Positions 7,212 through 14,348 of a DNA stretch of 14,638 bases are shown here, piece by piece. Both the position numbers and the translations under genes were made by a program. Source of the stretch: an uncultured Bacilli bacterium (GTDB lineage: Bacteria; Bacillota_I; Bacilli_A; ML615J-28; CAG-313); the NCBI GenBank assembly GCA_947627685.1, contig CANQWZ010000026.1:1-14638 (forward strand), written 5' to 3'. Below the pieces are notes generated by a model. The model saw only the letters and a list, made by a program, of their open reading frames with translations. It did not search any database and was not told where the DNA came from. Numbering within the stretch: the first letter of the stretch is position 1; the number at the start of each line of letters is the position of its first letter.

Positions 7212-7937
7212 ATGGATAAAATAGAAGTATTAAAAAAGATAATCGAAAAAGCAAATAATATTGTTTTTTTCGGCGGAGCAGGAGTTTCTACCGAAAGTAA
7301 TATTCCTGATTTTAGAAGTGATAATGGTATTTATAAAAAAAATAATTACCCCTACCCTGCTGAAGTAATGTTATCACGTGATTTTTATGATTTTAATAAA
7401 AAAGCCTTTTATGACTTTTATTTCAAAGAAATGATATATAAAGATGCTAAACCTAATAATGCTCATTATGCCTTAAGTAAACTTGAAGAGTGTGGCAAAC
7501 TAAAAGCTATTATTACCCAAAATATCGATGGATTACATCAAGATGCTGGTAGCAAAAAGGTTATTGAACTACATGGTAGCATTAAAAGAAATTATTGTAT
7601 TAAATGTCATAGTTTTTATAATCTAGATGCTTTTTTGAAAAATGAGGGAATTTGCCCAAAATGTGGTAGTTATATAAAACCAGATGTTGTTTTATATGGC
7701 GAGGCTTTAAATGAAGAAGATATCAAAAAAGCTATTGATTATATTAGTAAAGCCGATACTTTAATTGTAGGTGGTACTTCTTTATCGGTATATCCTGCCG
7801 CAGGTTTTATTAAATATTTTAAAGGTCAAAATCTCATTTTGATTAACAAATCAAGTACCCCATATGATGATGTTGCCACTTTGGTTATTCACAAGCCAAT
7901 TGGTGAAGTTTTATCATATTTACTTAAAAAAGCATAA
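7212..7937 (+). CDS. cobB: NAD-dependent protein deacylase, sirtuin family
   Basis: A 241-residue sirtuin that removes acyl groups from protein lysines using NAD+, releasing nicotinamide and O-acyl-ADP-ribose. The NAD-binding segment is GAGVSTESNIPDFRS (22-36), with QNID at 103-106, catalytic H121 in LHGS, a four-Cys zinc site (C129, C132, C148, C151) and GTSLSVYP (188-195). All key residues are present, and the length matches bacterial CobB/SrtN enzymes. The start is ATG 7212, with GAGG nine bases upstream. A TTG at 7197 is in frame but would place the binding site inside the coding region. It is the only plus-strand gene here and is monocistronic, ending in the terminator at 7936-7963. Whether it prefers acetyl or longer acyl groups cannot be decided. 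Confidence 0.95.
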   Translation: MDKIEVLKKIIEKANNIVFFGGAGVSTESNIPDFRSDNGIYKKNNYPYPAEVMLSRDFYDFNKKAFYDFYFKEMIYKDAKPNNAHYALSKLEECGKLKAIITQNIDGLHQDAGSKKVIELHGSIKRNYCIKCHSFYNLDAFLKNEGICPKCGSYIKPDVVLYGEALNEEDIKKAIDYISKADTLIVGGTSLSVYPAAGFIKYFKGQNLILINKSSTPYDDVATLVIHKPIGEVLSYLLKKA

Positions 7938-7965
7938 AAAGGCAAAAGTTACTTTGCCTTTTTTA
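7936..7965. terminator. Bidirectional terminator between convergent sirtuin and exonuclease genes
   Basis: An 11-bp perfect stem, AAAAAGGCAAA (7936-7946) with TTTGCCTTTTT (7953-7963), and a 6-nt loop. Both strands leave a U-run: six on plus, five on minus. It overlaps both stop codons, so it serves both genes with essentially no spare sequence. Confidence 0.85.
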
Positions 7966-8556
7966 TAACTTATTTATTAATTTCCATAATATTTTGCCAC
8001 ATACTAAAGCATCAGAATATGCACGATGACTTTTTTCATTGTTAATATCTAGATAGCTTGCAACAGTATTTAATTTATGATTAGGAAGATTAGGTAGGGT
8101 TTGCCTTGCTAAAGATAAAGTATCAACATAATATATATTCGCAAAATAGCCTAAACGCCTAAACGTCTCTTTGAGAAAGCCTAAATCAAACCTTGCATTG
8201 TGAGCACAAATTATCGTTTTACCAATGGTTGCATCACTTAAAAAAGCTATAAAATTTGCATATACTTCTTTTTCTTCAGGTGCAGACTTTAACATTTGAT
8301 TAGTTATATGATTGATATTTGATACTTCTAAAGGAATTATGACATGGGGATTTACCAAACTATTAAAGGTTTTGATAACTTGACCATTTTCAAATAAAAC
8401 AGCTCCTATTTCAATAATTCTATCCTTTAATGGATCTAATCCTGTTGTTTCAACATCAAGTGCTATATAACGTTTTTTAAGATTATTGATAGTAATTTGA
8501 TTATAATTTAATATGCAAAAATTATTTAAAGCATTTTTTGTATCTTGCATCAACAT
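7963..8556 (-). CDS. DEDDh 3'-5' exonuclease (DnaQ/PolC epsilon-like)
   Basis: A 197-residue exonuclease-domain protein that would cleave nucleotides from DNA or RNA 3' ends with two metal ions. Exo I is ALDVETTG (D34, E36), Exo II is HNARFD (119-124, D124), and Exo III is SHRAYSD with H177 and D182. This is a complete DEDDh set. The first about 28 residues are an extra N-terminal tail. There is no polymerase domain, so it is a free proofreading-type or repair nuclease, not PolC itself. ATG 8556 is only 3 nt after the lipoprotein stop, and no Shine-Dalgarno sequence precedes it (the upstream sequence is GATTAATAT). Translation by termination and restart is therefore likely. It shares the terminator at 7936-7965. 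Confidence 0.9.
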   Translation of the reverse strand: MLMQDTKNALNNFCILNYNQITINNLKKRYIALDVETTGLDPLKDRIIEIGAVLFENGQVIKTFNSLVNPHVIIPLEVSNINHITNQMLKSAPEEKEVYANFIAFLSDATIGKTIICAHNARFDLGFLKETFRRLGYFANIYYVDTLSLARQTLPNLPNHKLNTVASYLDINNEKSHRAYSDALVCGKILWKLINKL

Positions 8557-8559
8557 ATA

Positions 8560-9594
8560 TTAATCATATTTATCAAAAATGCGATCATCAGTGGAGTCGT
8601 TTGTAAACTTATAACAATACTTACCATCGTTAGTTTCAACAATAACAAATTTACCCATTAAATTGTTAAGATTGTATTTAACTTCAATCCATGTTTCGTT
8701 ATTTTTAGTTACTTTTTCAATTTTATAATAGTTAATCAAACTTAAAGTTTCAAATTCAAATTCGTATTCAAATTCATTGTTTTCTTTTTCGAAACTAACC
8801 TTTGTCTTTTCTGATAATATACCATTTTGATATATACTATATTCATATGATGTTTCTTGTTCTTGCATGCTATTTTCTTGTTCTGTTTCTACTTCATATT
8901 CCATTATTACATAGTTACCAAGATTATTATCATCTTTTTCAAGAGAAGCTTTTAACCAAAGTTTATTTTCGGTTTCTACATCTTTACCCTCTTGTTCTGT
9001 TTCTTCGGTTCTTCTACCATTCATATAATAATAATTTGGTTGATCAGCTGTCGCAGTTAATGCTACAACACCTGTAACATTATATATTTTAGATGTTTTT
9101 TCATTATCTTGAGTAGAAGATGCTACCGTTTCAGAATAATACATCGTGTGCGTAATATTTTCGCCTTTTTCATTTTTACTGTTAATTGTTAATTTATATT
9201 TATATTCTGAAAATAAAGGATCTGTTTCGGTATTTTCTTCAACAGTTGTTTTAATGGATGATTTATCTAAGAAATCATCTATCATATTGAAATAGCGATT
9301 AAATTCTTCAGCTGTTAACATAACTTGTTCTACAGTTAGGCCATAATATGGTAAATCATATTTATCATTGCTTTCTGATGCAAGTTGGGTTTTAGAAACT
9401 TTAGTTGTAGCTGTTTTTTCACTAGAAAAATCTAGCAATTTAGCAGTAGTAACAAACCCCATACCATAGACTGATTCTACTGATGCTATTTCATCATCAT
9501 TTTTGTTTTTATCGCGTTTACAATTTTTGTTGCAACCTGCCATAAAAACTAGTAAGCAAATAAAGCATACTAATATAATAGTTCTTTTTCTCAT
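8560..9594 (-). CDS. Predicted lipoprotein of unknown function
   Basis: A 344-residue exported protein. The N-terminus is basic (MRKRT), followed by a hydrophobic stretch and the lipobox MAGC with lipidated Cys at C21, so it should be anchored to the outer face of the membrane. A charged linker (KNCKRDKNKNDDE) follows, then an acidic domain with many alternating Glu/Thr/aromatic residues (for example EFEYEFEFE near 279-287) consistent with beta strands. No catalytic motif was found. ATG 9594 follows AGGAG at 8 nt, and the promoter is at 9626-9654. The exonuclease gene follows at 3 nt, although the two products act in different compartments. I do not recognise the family. Confidence 0.85.
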   Translation of the reverse strand: MRKRTIILVCFICLLVFMAGCNKNCKRDKNKNDDEIASVESVYGMGFVTTAKLLDFSSEKTATTKVSKTQLASESNDKYDLPYYGLTVEQVMLTAEEFNRYFNMIDDFLDKSSIKTTVEENTETDPLFSEYKYKLTINSKNEKGENITHTMYYSETVASSTQDNEKTSKIYNVTGVVALTATADQPNYYYMNGRRTEETEQEGKDVETENKLWLKASLEKDDNNLGNYVIMEYEVETEQENSMQEQETSYEYSIYQNGILSEKTKVSFEKENNEFEYEFEFETLSLINYYKIEKVTKNNETWIEVKYNLNNLMGKFVIVETNDGKYCYKFTNDSTDDRIFDKYD

Positions 9595-9625
9595 TCTTTC
9601 ATCTCCTATAATTTTTATTTACTAT

Positions 9626-9654
9626 ATTTTAGCACTAATATATTTTTTTTGCAA
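9626..9654 (-). promoter_or_regulatory. Promoter of the lipoprotein-exonuclease operon
   Basis: On the minus strand, TTGCAA (complement of 9649-9654) and TAAAAT (complement of 9626-9631) have 17-bp spacing, with an extended -10 (TGCTAAAAT). The spacer begins with an A-tract. Confidence 0.7.
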
Positions 9655-9677
9655 TCCTTTTTGATAAATTTTTTTAA

Positions 9678-10589
9678 TTAGTATAGGTATGACTCTTGTT
9701 TAGCCACTCTAATTTCATCATCTTTTTCTAGAGTACCTATTAATAGTGGGGAATCATCAAAATGGTTTTGATAATTTTTCATAACTAAACTTTTATTAGC
9801 ATTAGCGTAGCAATATTCACATAGATGTAAGCATGAATTATAACTACCAATATCATTGGATAAATAGCAAGCACAATAGCCTTTTCTAGCTTGCATTTTT
9901 TGCTTTACTAGAAGTTTTTTACCAATGGCTTTTTCGTAATCGGATAGTCTCATACAACCATCAACATCAATACCATACGTTTTTAACCATTTTTCTTTTG
10001 AACATAGTCGCAATTCCATATTATGAAGCGTAGCTATTTGTTTAAAGGCTATAGCTATTTTAATTTTATCACTATCATCACAATCTTTTAAAAAGGGCTT
10101 ATTTTTCTTTAATTTATCATACAAATCTAAAAAACCGAATACCGCAAGCGTGGTATAGCCTTCTAATTTTTCGGTAATGCTCGCAAAAGTTTCGATGTGA
10201 TAATCTAATGTATATTTATCATTTATAATGATTGGGGTATATCTAAAACCGATAGCATTTTTGCCAACCTTGCTAGATAAATATTTAAAGTCTTCTATTA
10301 CTTGTTTTATGCTTGCTACATTAGGTTCTAAATCGCTATCAAATCCAGTTATAGTTATATACCAAAATTGTCCATATGCTTTTAACTCATCCAAATATTT
10401 AAACATTGGTCTAGGATTTTTTGTACAAAAGCCAATTACATCTACAACATCAGGTGTTAAATTAAATCTTGTAACAAGTTTAGGATAGTAGGGATTTCTT
10501 ACCATAACATATCCTTCTCTAATTCTATTCATAAACCATTTAGCATAAAAAGCGGGAATGTCTGTTCTTTGTCCTGTATTTATAATCAT
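9678..10589 (-). CDS. DUF1848 family Fe-S protein (radical-SAM-like)
   Basis: A 303-residue protein that matches the DUF1848 family. It opens with the family's signature (TGQRTDIPAFYAKWFMNR, 5-22, and RNP at 31-33) and has TKNP at 56-59. Near the C-terminus is a Cys cluster, C239-x-C241 then C253-x3-C257-x2-C260, in the typical setting CACYLSNDIGSYNSC and CEYCYAN. The C-x3-C-x2-C spacing resembles a radical-SAM [4Fe-4S] site placed at the C-terminus, but the chemistry of this family is not established. The protein has no membrane segments or signal peptide. GAGG precedes ATG 10589. A TATAAT at 10608-10613 may serve as its promoter. No clear terminator follows, so it may read through to the lipoprotein gene. 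Confidence 0.9.
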   Translation of the reverse strand: MIINTGQRTDIPAFYAKWFMNRIREGYVMVRNPYYPKLVTRFNLTPDVVDVIGFCTKNPRPMFKYLDELKAYGQFWYITITGFDSDLEPNVASIKQVIEDFKYLSSKVGKNAIGFRYTPIIINDKYTLDYHIETFASITEKLEGYTTLAVFGFLDLYDKLKKNKPFLKDCDDSDKIKIAIAFKQIATLHNMELRLCSKEKWLKTYGIDVDGCMRLSDYEKAIGKKLLVKQKMQARKGYCACYLSNDIGSYNSCLHLCEYCYANANKSLVMKNYQNHFDDSPLLIGTLEKDDEIRVAKQESYLY

Positions 10590-10607
10590 ATCGTTTACCT
10601 CACATAT

Positions 10608-10613
10608 ATTATA
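10608..10613 (-). promoter_or_regulatory. Possible -10 element for the DUF1848 gene
   Basis: A perfect TATAAT lies on the minus strand 18 nt upstream of the ATG. The sequence 17 bp further upstream (TAGTTT) is a poor -35, so this is a weak call. The preceding operon ends in a strong terminator, so some promoter must lie between 10590 and 10670. Confidence 0.35.
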
Positions 10614-10647
10614 TAACTATTTAGCCAAATAAACTAATTAAAAACGC

Positions 10648-10672
10648 CATTACTTTGTTTTTAATAAAGTAA
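10648..10672 (-). repeat. Second short hairpin beside the operon terminator
   Basis: TTACTTT (10650-10656) and AAAGTAA (10666-10672) form a 7-bp stem. CATTACTTT at 10648-10656 repeats the arm sequence of the adjacent terminator (10680-10688 and its complement). The arms of the two hairpins could swap partners. No U-run follows on the minus strand. Confidence 0.4.
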
Positions 10673-10713
10673 AAAATGACATTACTTTATCAAATATAAA
10701 GTAATGTCATTTT
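10671..10713 (-). terminator. Strong intrinsic terminator after the three-gene membrane operon
   Basis: A perfect 18-bp stem (10673-10690 with 10696-10713) and a 5-nt loop. On the minus strand a run of six U residues (complement of 10671-10676) overlaps and follows the 3' arm. It starts 1 nt after the last stop codon of the operon. This is the longest perfect hairpin in the window. Confidence 0.9.
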
Positions 10714-10714
10714 A

Positions 10715-11302
10715 TTAACGATTTTTCACAGCTTTTACAATTTTAACAACGATTCTTAGTACATAAATGAGTAGGAAAACAAGGCCAAAAATTCCACATC
10801 CTAGATATCCATTATAGAAAAAATTATTTTTTATTATGTTGCCAAACAATTCCGAAGCACACATAACGCCAAGACCTAAAAAGGCTGAAAAGGCTACCCA
10901 TCTTAAAGGATGTGTTTCTTCACGAACTTCTTTAACAACTTGAATTTCTGGCGATCCTAGAAAGTGTTGGACAAAACTATATTTATATTCATCATAATAA
11001 TGTTTTTCCCACGAAAAGTCCGCAAACAAGTACATAAAGTAAACGGTTGCTCCAAGCCAAATGATACCGGCTGTTTTCCACCAATCAGTACCAATAAAAG
11101 GACGCATGTCTAAATCAGGATCTACTTTGGCATTAGCAAAACCAAAATAGCAAAAAATAGCAATTCCAGCAATCATAAAGATTTGACGAATGATTCCAAC
11201 TGATGAAGTAAAAGCATAGATAAATTTAAAAATAAGCACAAAGATAAAAGCAACAATAGCCATACCCCAAGGTGAGAAAAGAAATGTTTCAAAGGCTTCC
11301 AT
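10715..11302 (-). CDS. Five-helix membrane protein of unknown function, third gene of membrane operon
   Basis: A 195-residue protein with about five hydrophobic helices (near 12-31, 37-55, 76-95, 134-153 and 163-186). A hydrophilic stretch at about 97-132 is rich in aromatic and charged residues (FSWEKHYYDEYKYSF) and may lie in the cytoplasm. The C-terminus is basic (KIVKAVKNR). No catalytic motif is visible and I do not recognise a family. AAAGGA lies 7 nt before ATG 11302. The gene follows the second operon gene by 14 nt and is followed directly by the strong terminator at 10671-10713, so it closes the transcript. With its neighbours it may form a membrane complex, which is an inference from gene order only. 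Confidence 0.8.
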   Translation of the reverse strand: MEAFETFLFSPWGMAIVAFIFVLIFKFIYAFTSSVGIIRQIFMIAGIAIFCYFGFANAKVDPDLDMRPFIGTDWWKTAGIIWLGATVYFMYLFADFSWEKHYYDEYKYSFVQHFLGSPEIQVVKEVREETHPLRWVAFSAFLGLGVMCASELFGNIIKNNFFYNGYLGCGIFGLVFLLIYVLRIVVKIVKAVKNR

Positions 11303-11316
11303 AAGTAAATCCTTTC

Positions 11317-11928
11317 TTATCTGTGATATCTAATTAAACGATAAATACCAAGTAGACTATAAATGCCTGAAAATCCTGCTTCCACAATTAATGGCGCAAA
11401 TACAAGCCATTTACCATACATTTCTTCGTTTTTATCAAAAAATAAAAATGGTACTAAATAAAAGATACATAATAAAATACCAACAATAGCAAGTTTAACA
11501 CATGCACCTGATACTGTATGTTTGATATCTTTTCTAGAAGTTTCGAAAAAATCACCTAAAGTAATATCATATTGATAAGTTATCCTAGTATAGTGCTTAA
11601 TAAAATCATCAGGGCGTGGAATCATCAAAAATAATAAGATAGCATGTCCTATCATAAAGCCCCAATCACGACCAAACAAACGAGCAGTTGGATTAAAGAA
11701 TAAAACGAGTGAAAAGGCTAAACAAATAGGAAAATAAATATAAGGTAAGCGAAGAGCTAAAAAATTGATAATCATATCTAAAATAGTATCAATTAAAGCT
11801 ATTAATAAAATCCATAGCACTATTGTTCCTATTACTTTACCTAAACTAGAATCGGAATCTAGTTTACTACAAGAACTAAGTAAAAGTAAAAAGGGAACAA
11901 TGAAAAGAAATATTTTTTTGTTTTTCAT
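11317..11928 (-). CDS. Membrane lipoprotein with several helices, second gene of membrane operon
   Basis: A 203-residue protein. The N-terminus (MKNKK plus a hydrophobic run) ends in a lipobox, LSSC, with C20 as the likely lipidated residue. After a short polar linker (SKLDSDSSLG) come about five hydrophobic helices (near 32-56, 62-80, 88-104, 142-165 and 172-197). A lipobox on a polytopic protein is uncommon. Alternatively C20 is merely part of a first helix and signal anchor. A hydrophilic loop with HYTRITYQYD lies near 112-121. AAAGGAT overlaps the end of the preceding gene, and ATG 11928 is 2 nt after that stop codon, so translation is probably coupled. I do not recognise the family. Confidence 0.8.
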   Translation of the reverse strand: MKNKKIFLFIVPFLLLLSSCSKLDSDSSLGKVIGTIVLWILLIALIDTILDMIINFLALRLPYIYFPICLAFSLVLFFNPTARLFGRDWGFMIGHAILLFLMIPRPDDFIKHYTRITYQYDITLGDFFETSRKDIKHTVSGACVKLAIVGILLCIFYLVPFLFFDKNEEMYGKWLVFAPLIVEAGFSGIYSLLGIYRLIRYHR

Positions 11929-11930
11929 AT

Positions 11931-12782
11931 TTAATCCTTTATGGTAAGAAATATTTTTTTAACTGGTTTATGAAAATTATTTAATAAATCACCTGAATTA
12001 GTATTATATTCTTTTTTGTTCCTAATAGCAAACCAAGTAAAATTAGGTCCACAAATAAGTCCAGCAATAATTAGAATTATTCCTAAAATCCAGTTTACCG
12101 CTCCTGGCCAAGCTTTATTTAGGGCTATTAATAAAATCGCACCTATCATTAAAACGTATCCACCAATCATGACTGCTAAAAAAATTGGTGGCATTTTGCA
12201 TGCGGCTCTATCAACATCATCTTTTTTAAGTTTATTAAGCTTTTGAGATCCACTATATCCGTTTACAGCATCTATTGCTTCTAAAACTTTATACAAAACG
12301 CTAGCCCAAGGTGTAAATTTATTGAAGTTATCATCTTCATAATTAATTAGACTAATACCAAAGGTGCTGTATTCATCTTTGTCTTGTGATAGCAAATCAT
12401 TATATGATTCAAATAAACAAACATAATGATTATCAAAACCAGCTTTTTTTAATACCTGATAAACATATTGTTCACAATCAGAACCCTCTTTGTGATCTTG
12501 GTTATCAGCTTTTGCGACAATACGATCATATATTTCTCTAAGATCAAATACTATGGTATTAATTGCACCATTATTTTCAACATAAATATCAAAAAATAAA
12601 CGTGCTTTACCATATCTCATTGTTCCTGTAAAAATAGAAACATCATCAGTAAGACTAACATAAACTATTTTTCCACCTGGAACGCCATTCATTAAATAAC
12701 TACACAATGTATCAAACATTGGGTTTTCTTTTAATTTTTTTTGAATCTCATCTTCATGTTGAGATTGTGTTTTATCCGCCAT
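11931..12782 (-). CDS. Two-helix membrane protein with soluble N-terminal domain, first gene of membrane operon
   Basis: A 283-residue protein from ATG 12780-12782. It has a soluble domain of about 195 residues with mixed alpha/beta character (KIVYVSL, ARLFFDIYV, NTIVFDLREIYDRI), then two hydrophobic helices near 198-221 and 229-247 and a short basic tail, so the N-terminal domain probably faces the cytoplasm. The start is chosen because GGAGG lies just before this ATG; a TTG start at 12794 would place that site inside the coding sequence. It heads an operon with the next two membrane genes (gaps of 2 and 14 nt) behind a promoter with a perfect TTGACA at 12855-12883. I do not recognise the soluble domain. 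No catalytic residues are apparent. Confidence 0.8.
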   Translation of the reverse strand: MADKTQSQHEDEIQKKLKENPMFDTLCSYLMNGVPGGKIVYVSLTDDVSIFTGTMRYGKARLFFDIYVENNGAINTIVFDLREIYDRIVAKADNQDHKEGSDCEQYVYQVLKKAGFDNHYVCLFESYNDLLSQDKDEYSTFGISLINYEDDNFNKFTPWASVLYKVLEAIDAVNGYSGSQKLNKLKKDDVDRAACKMPPIFLAVMIGGYVLMIGAILLIALNKAWPGAVNWILGIILIIAGLICGPNFTWFAIRNKKEYNTNSGDLLNNFHKPVKKIFLTIKD

Positions 12783-12854
12783 AATTTCCTCCAATTAAAT
12801 ATATGTTTTAAAAATTAATTATATCCATTTTAAATTAGATATATTAATGTTTTT

Positions 12855-12883
12855 ATTTTATAATAATTATTATCAATTGTCAA
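12855..12883 (-). promoter_or_regulatory. Promoter of the three-gene membrane operon
   Basis: On the minus strand, a perfect TTGACA (complement of 12878-12883) and TAAAAT (complement of 12855-12860) are spaced by 17 bp, the best -35 in the window. The repeat array at 12889-12976 begins 5 bp upstream of the -35. This is the position expected for activator sites, or for a repressor that blocks RNA polymerase. Confidence 0.75.
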
Positions 12884-12888
12884 ACAAT

Positions 12889-12976
12889 ATTACTTTATTA
12901 ACCTTTATTACTTTTTTAAGTTACCTTTAAGTTCCTTTAAAGTCTACTTTTTAGTTACTTTTTTAGTAGACTTTAA
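12889..12976. repeat. Array A: tandem 11-12 bp GTnnnCTTT units
   Basis: Five contiguous units start at 12920, 12931, 12942, 12954 and 12966: GTTACCTTTAA, GTTCCTTTAAA, GTCTACTTTTTA, GTTACTTTTTTA and GTAGACTTTAA. Three more degenerate units (ATTACTTTA, TTAACCTTTA, TTACTTTTTTAA) extend it to 12889. The spacing of about one helical turn suggests protein-binding sites on one face of the DNA. TAAAGTCTACT (12940-12950... within the array) and AGTAGACTTTA near 12965-12975 are also inverted repeats. It starts just after the regulator stop codon and abuts the membrane-operon promoter. There is no U-run on the minus strand, so it is not an intrinsic terminator. Confidence 0.75.
12929..12975. repeat. 47-bp direct repeat, copy 1 (partner at 14331-14377)
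   Basis: Identical to 14331-14377 at 46 of 47 positions; the only difference is G at 12969 against T at 14371. The two copies flank the regulator gene, 1402 bp apart in the same orientation. Recombination between them would delete the gene. Confidence 0.9.
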
Positions 12977-12979
12977 TTT

Positions 12980-14296
12980 TTATAAATATAGTTTTGCTTG
13001 CCAATAACCACTTTTTTTGCCAGCTTTTCTTTCTAAAAGATTTATTTCTTGTAATTTTATTGTTATCTTTTTTATGTTAGATAAACTAATATTTAATTTA
13101 TTAGCAATTTCTTGTTGACTTGCATATGGATTTTCTAATATATAATTAAGAACTTTTCTTTGATTTTCATTTAAATTATTAACAACATTTTCTCTTACTT
13201 TTCTACCTAAAACATAATCAGGTTCATAAGCAAATGGTAATGTTACTTTAATGGTACTACTTTCGAAAGAAAAGGCATCTTTTCCATAATGTGAAACAAT
13301 AATTGGTACACCATGACCGCTTTGTTCTGATAATCCTACACTCATAAAAATATCTTTAAGGGCTCTATTTACAGGAACACTTGTTCCACTATAAAAACTT
13401 TCTTTTGACAAATTATAGGGCAGATCACCATAAGATAATACTTCAATTCGATCATCATAAATAAAAACGGAAGGTGGAATCATTTCTACCCAACGATTAT
13501 GCAAACAAGCATTAATCCAAGCCTCTCTAAAAGATTCATAATCAAATAAAGGAATATCTTTTCTTGATGTTGATGAAACGACATCAATTTTAGTAATGTT
13601 TAAACTTTTAACATACGTTAAAACATCATTGATTGAATTTAGTAAACATTGATTACCATATTCGGTTCTTTCTGAAAAAGATGATTTATCAGTGCCATTA
13701 AACTTAACAACTTTTATGGAAACATTACTTTGATCTGAAAGAATAAAAGCCATTAAATTATATGCGCCTTCTTTAGTAAAGAAGACTTTACTTTTTAAAA
13801 AACTATTTTCATTAGTAATATGAAGGCCTTTGATTTTGTTATATTCAATAAATTGATGAAATGTTAAATCTTGATTATAAGATTTATAATTTGCAAGTAA
13901 ATCAGGATCGCCTGCTTCAAACATTTTCCTTAATAGTTGTGGTTCGATTTGATCATCTGATGATACATTTCTAATAAAATATCTACCATCACAAGAATAA
14001 GGAATGTTACTACCTTCAGATGATAAAATAACAACGTCTTTATCACCATACTTTTTAGTTTCTAAATGAATCATAATTTGAGGTTTTATTAATTCTTTAA
14101 CGCGTTGTCTAATATCTTTAAGGGTATTATCTCCTAAAAAAACACCACAAATGTCACCATTATCTTTAATACCAAAATAAATAGCACCATGATTATTTTT
14201 ATTAAGCATTGATGATAAAGATTTAAGACCTTTATCTAATTGTGCTAATGACTCTTTAAATTCAATTTCTTCGTTCTCTTTTAGATTAATATTCAT
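12980..14296 (-). CDS. Schlafen/AlbA_2-domain transcriptional regulator with winged helix
   Basis: A 438-residue protein. The N-terminal AlbA_2 (Schlafen-type, DNA-binding) domain spans about 1-125, with EIEFKESL (10-17), the SLSSMLNKNNHGAIYFGI segment (26-43) and FIRN (107-110). A RecG-like ATP-binding C-terminal module covers about 250-355, with FREAWINACLHNRW (256-269), RIEVLSYGDLP (283-293) and GLSEQSGHG (321-329), where the family often has E-x2-GxG near that site. A C-terminal winged helix, LNENQRKVLNYILENP then SQQEIANKLNIS, spans about 375-425. This combination is widespread in bacteria and usually annotated as an ATP-binding or transcriptional regulator; direct functional data are sparse. 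AGGA lies 5 nt before ATG 14296. Its promoter sits inside repeat array B and its 3' end touches array A, which suggests autoregulation. It could belong to a defence or stress module. Confidence 0.85.
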   Translation of the reverse strand: MNINLKENEEIEFKESLAQLDKGLKSLSSMLNKNNHGAIYFGIKDNGDICGVFLGDNTLKDIRQRVKELIKPQIMIHLETKKYGDKDVVILSSEGSNIPYSCDGRYFIRNVSSDDQIEPQLLRKMFEAGDPDLLANYKSYNQDLTFHQFIEYNKIKGLHITNENSFLKSKVFFTKEGAYNLMAFILSDQSNVSIKVVKFNGTDKSSFSERTEYGNQCLLNSINDVLTYVKSLNITKIDVVSSTSRKDIPLFDYESFREAWINACLHNRWVEMIPPSVFIYDDRIEVLSYGDLPYNLSKESFYSGTSVPVNRALKDIFMSVGLSEQSGHGVPIIVSHYGKDAFSFESSTIKVTLPFAYEPDYVLGRKVRENVVNNLNENQRKVLNYILENPYASQQEIANKLNISLSNIKKITIKLQEINLLERKAGKKSGYWQAKLYL

Positions 14297-14319
14297 ATAA
14301 ATCCTGCCTTTCTAGCTTA

Positions 14320-14348
14320 AGTATACCACAAAGTTCCTTTAAAGTCTA
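14320..14348 (-). promoter_or_regulatory. Promoter of the regulator gene, embedded in repeat array B
   Basis: On the minus strand, TAGACT (complement of 14343-14348) and TATACT (complement of 14320-14325) have 17-bp spacing, with an extended -10 (TGGTATACT). Both boxes lie within the repeat units, so binding to the array should block this promoter. Confidence 0.55.

Noticed and set aside
8802..9077. Open frame antisense to the lipoprotein gene
   Set aside because: It has no ribosome binding site or promoter, and its Leu/Phe/Tyr-rich composition reflects the complement of Glu/Lys codons.
12889..12976. Short tandem units as a CRISPR array
   Set aside because: The units are 11-12 bp, contiguous and degenerate with no spacers, and no cas genes are present.
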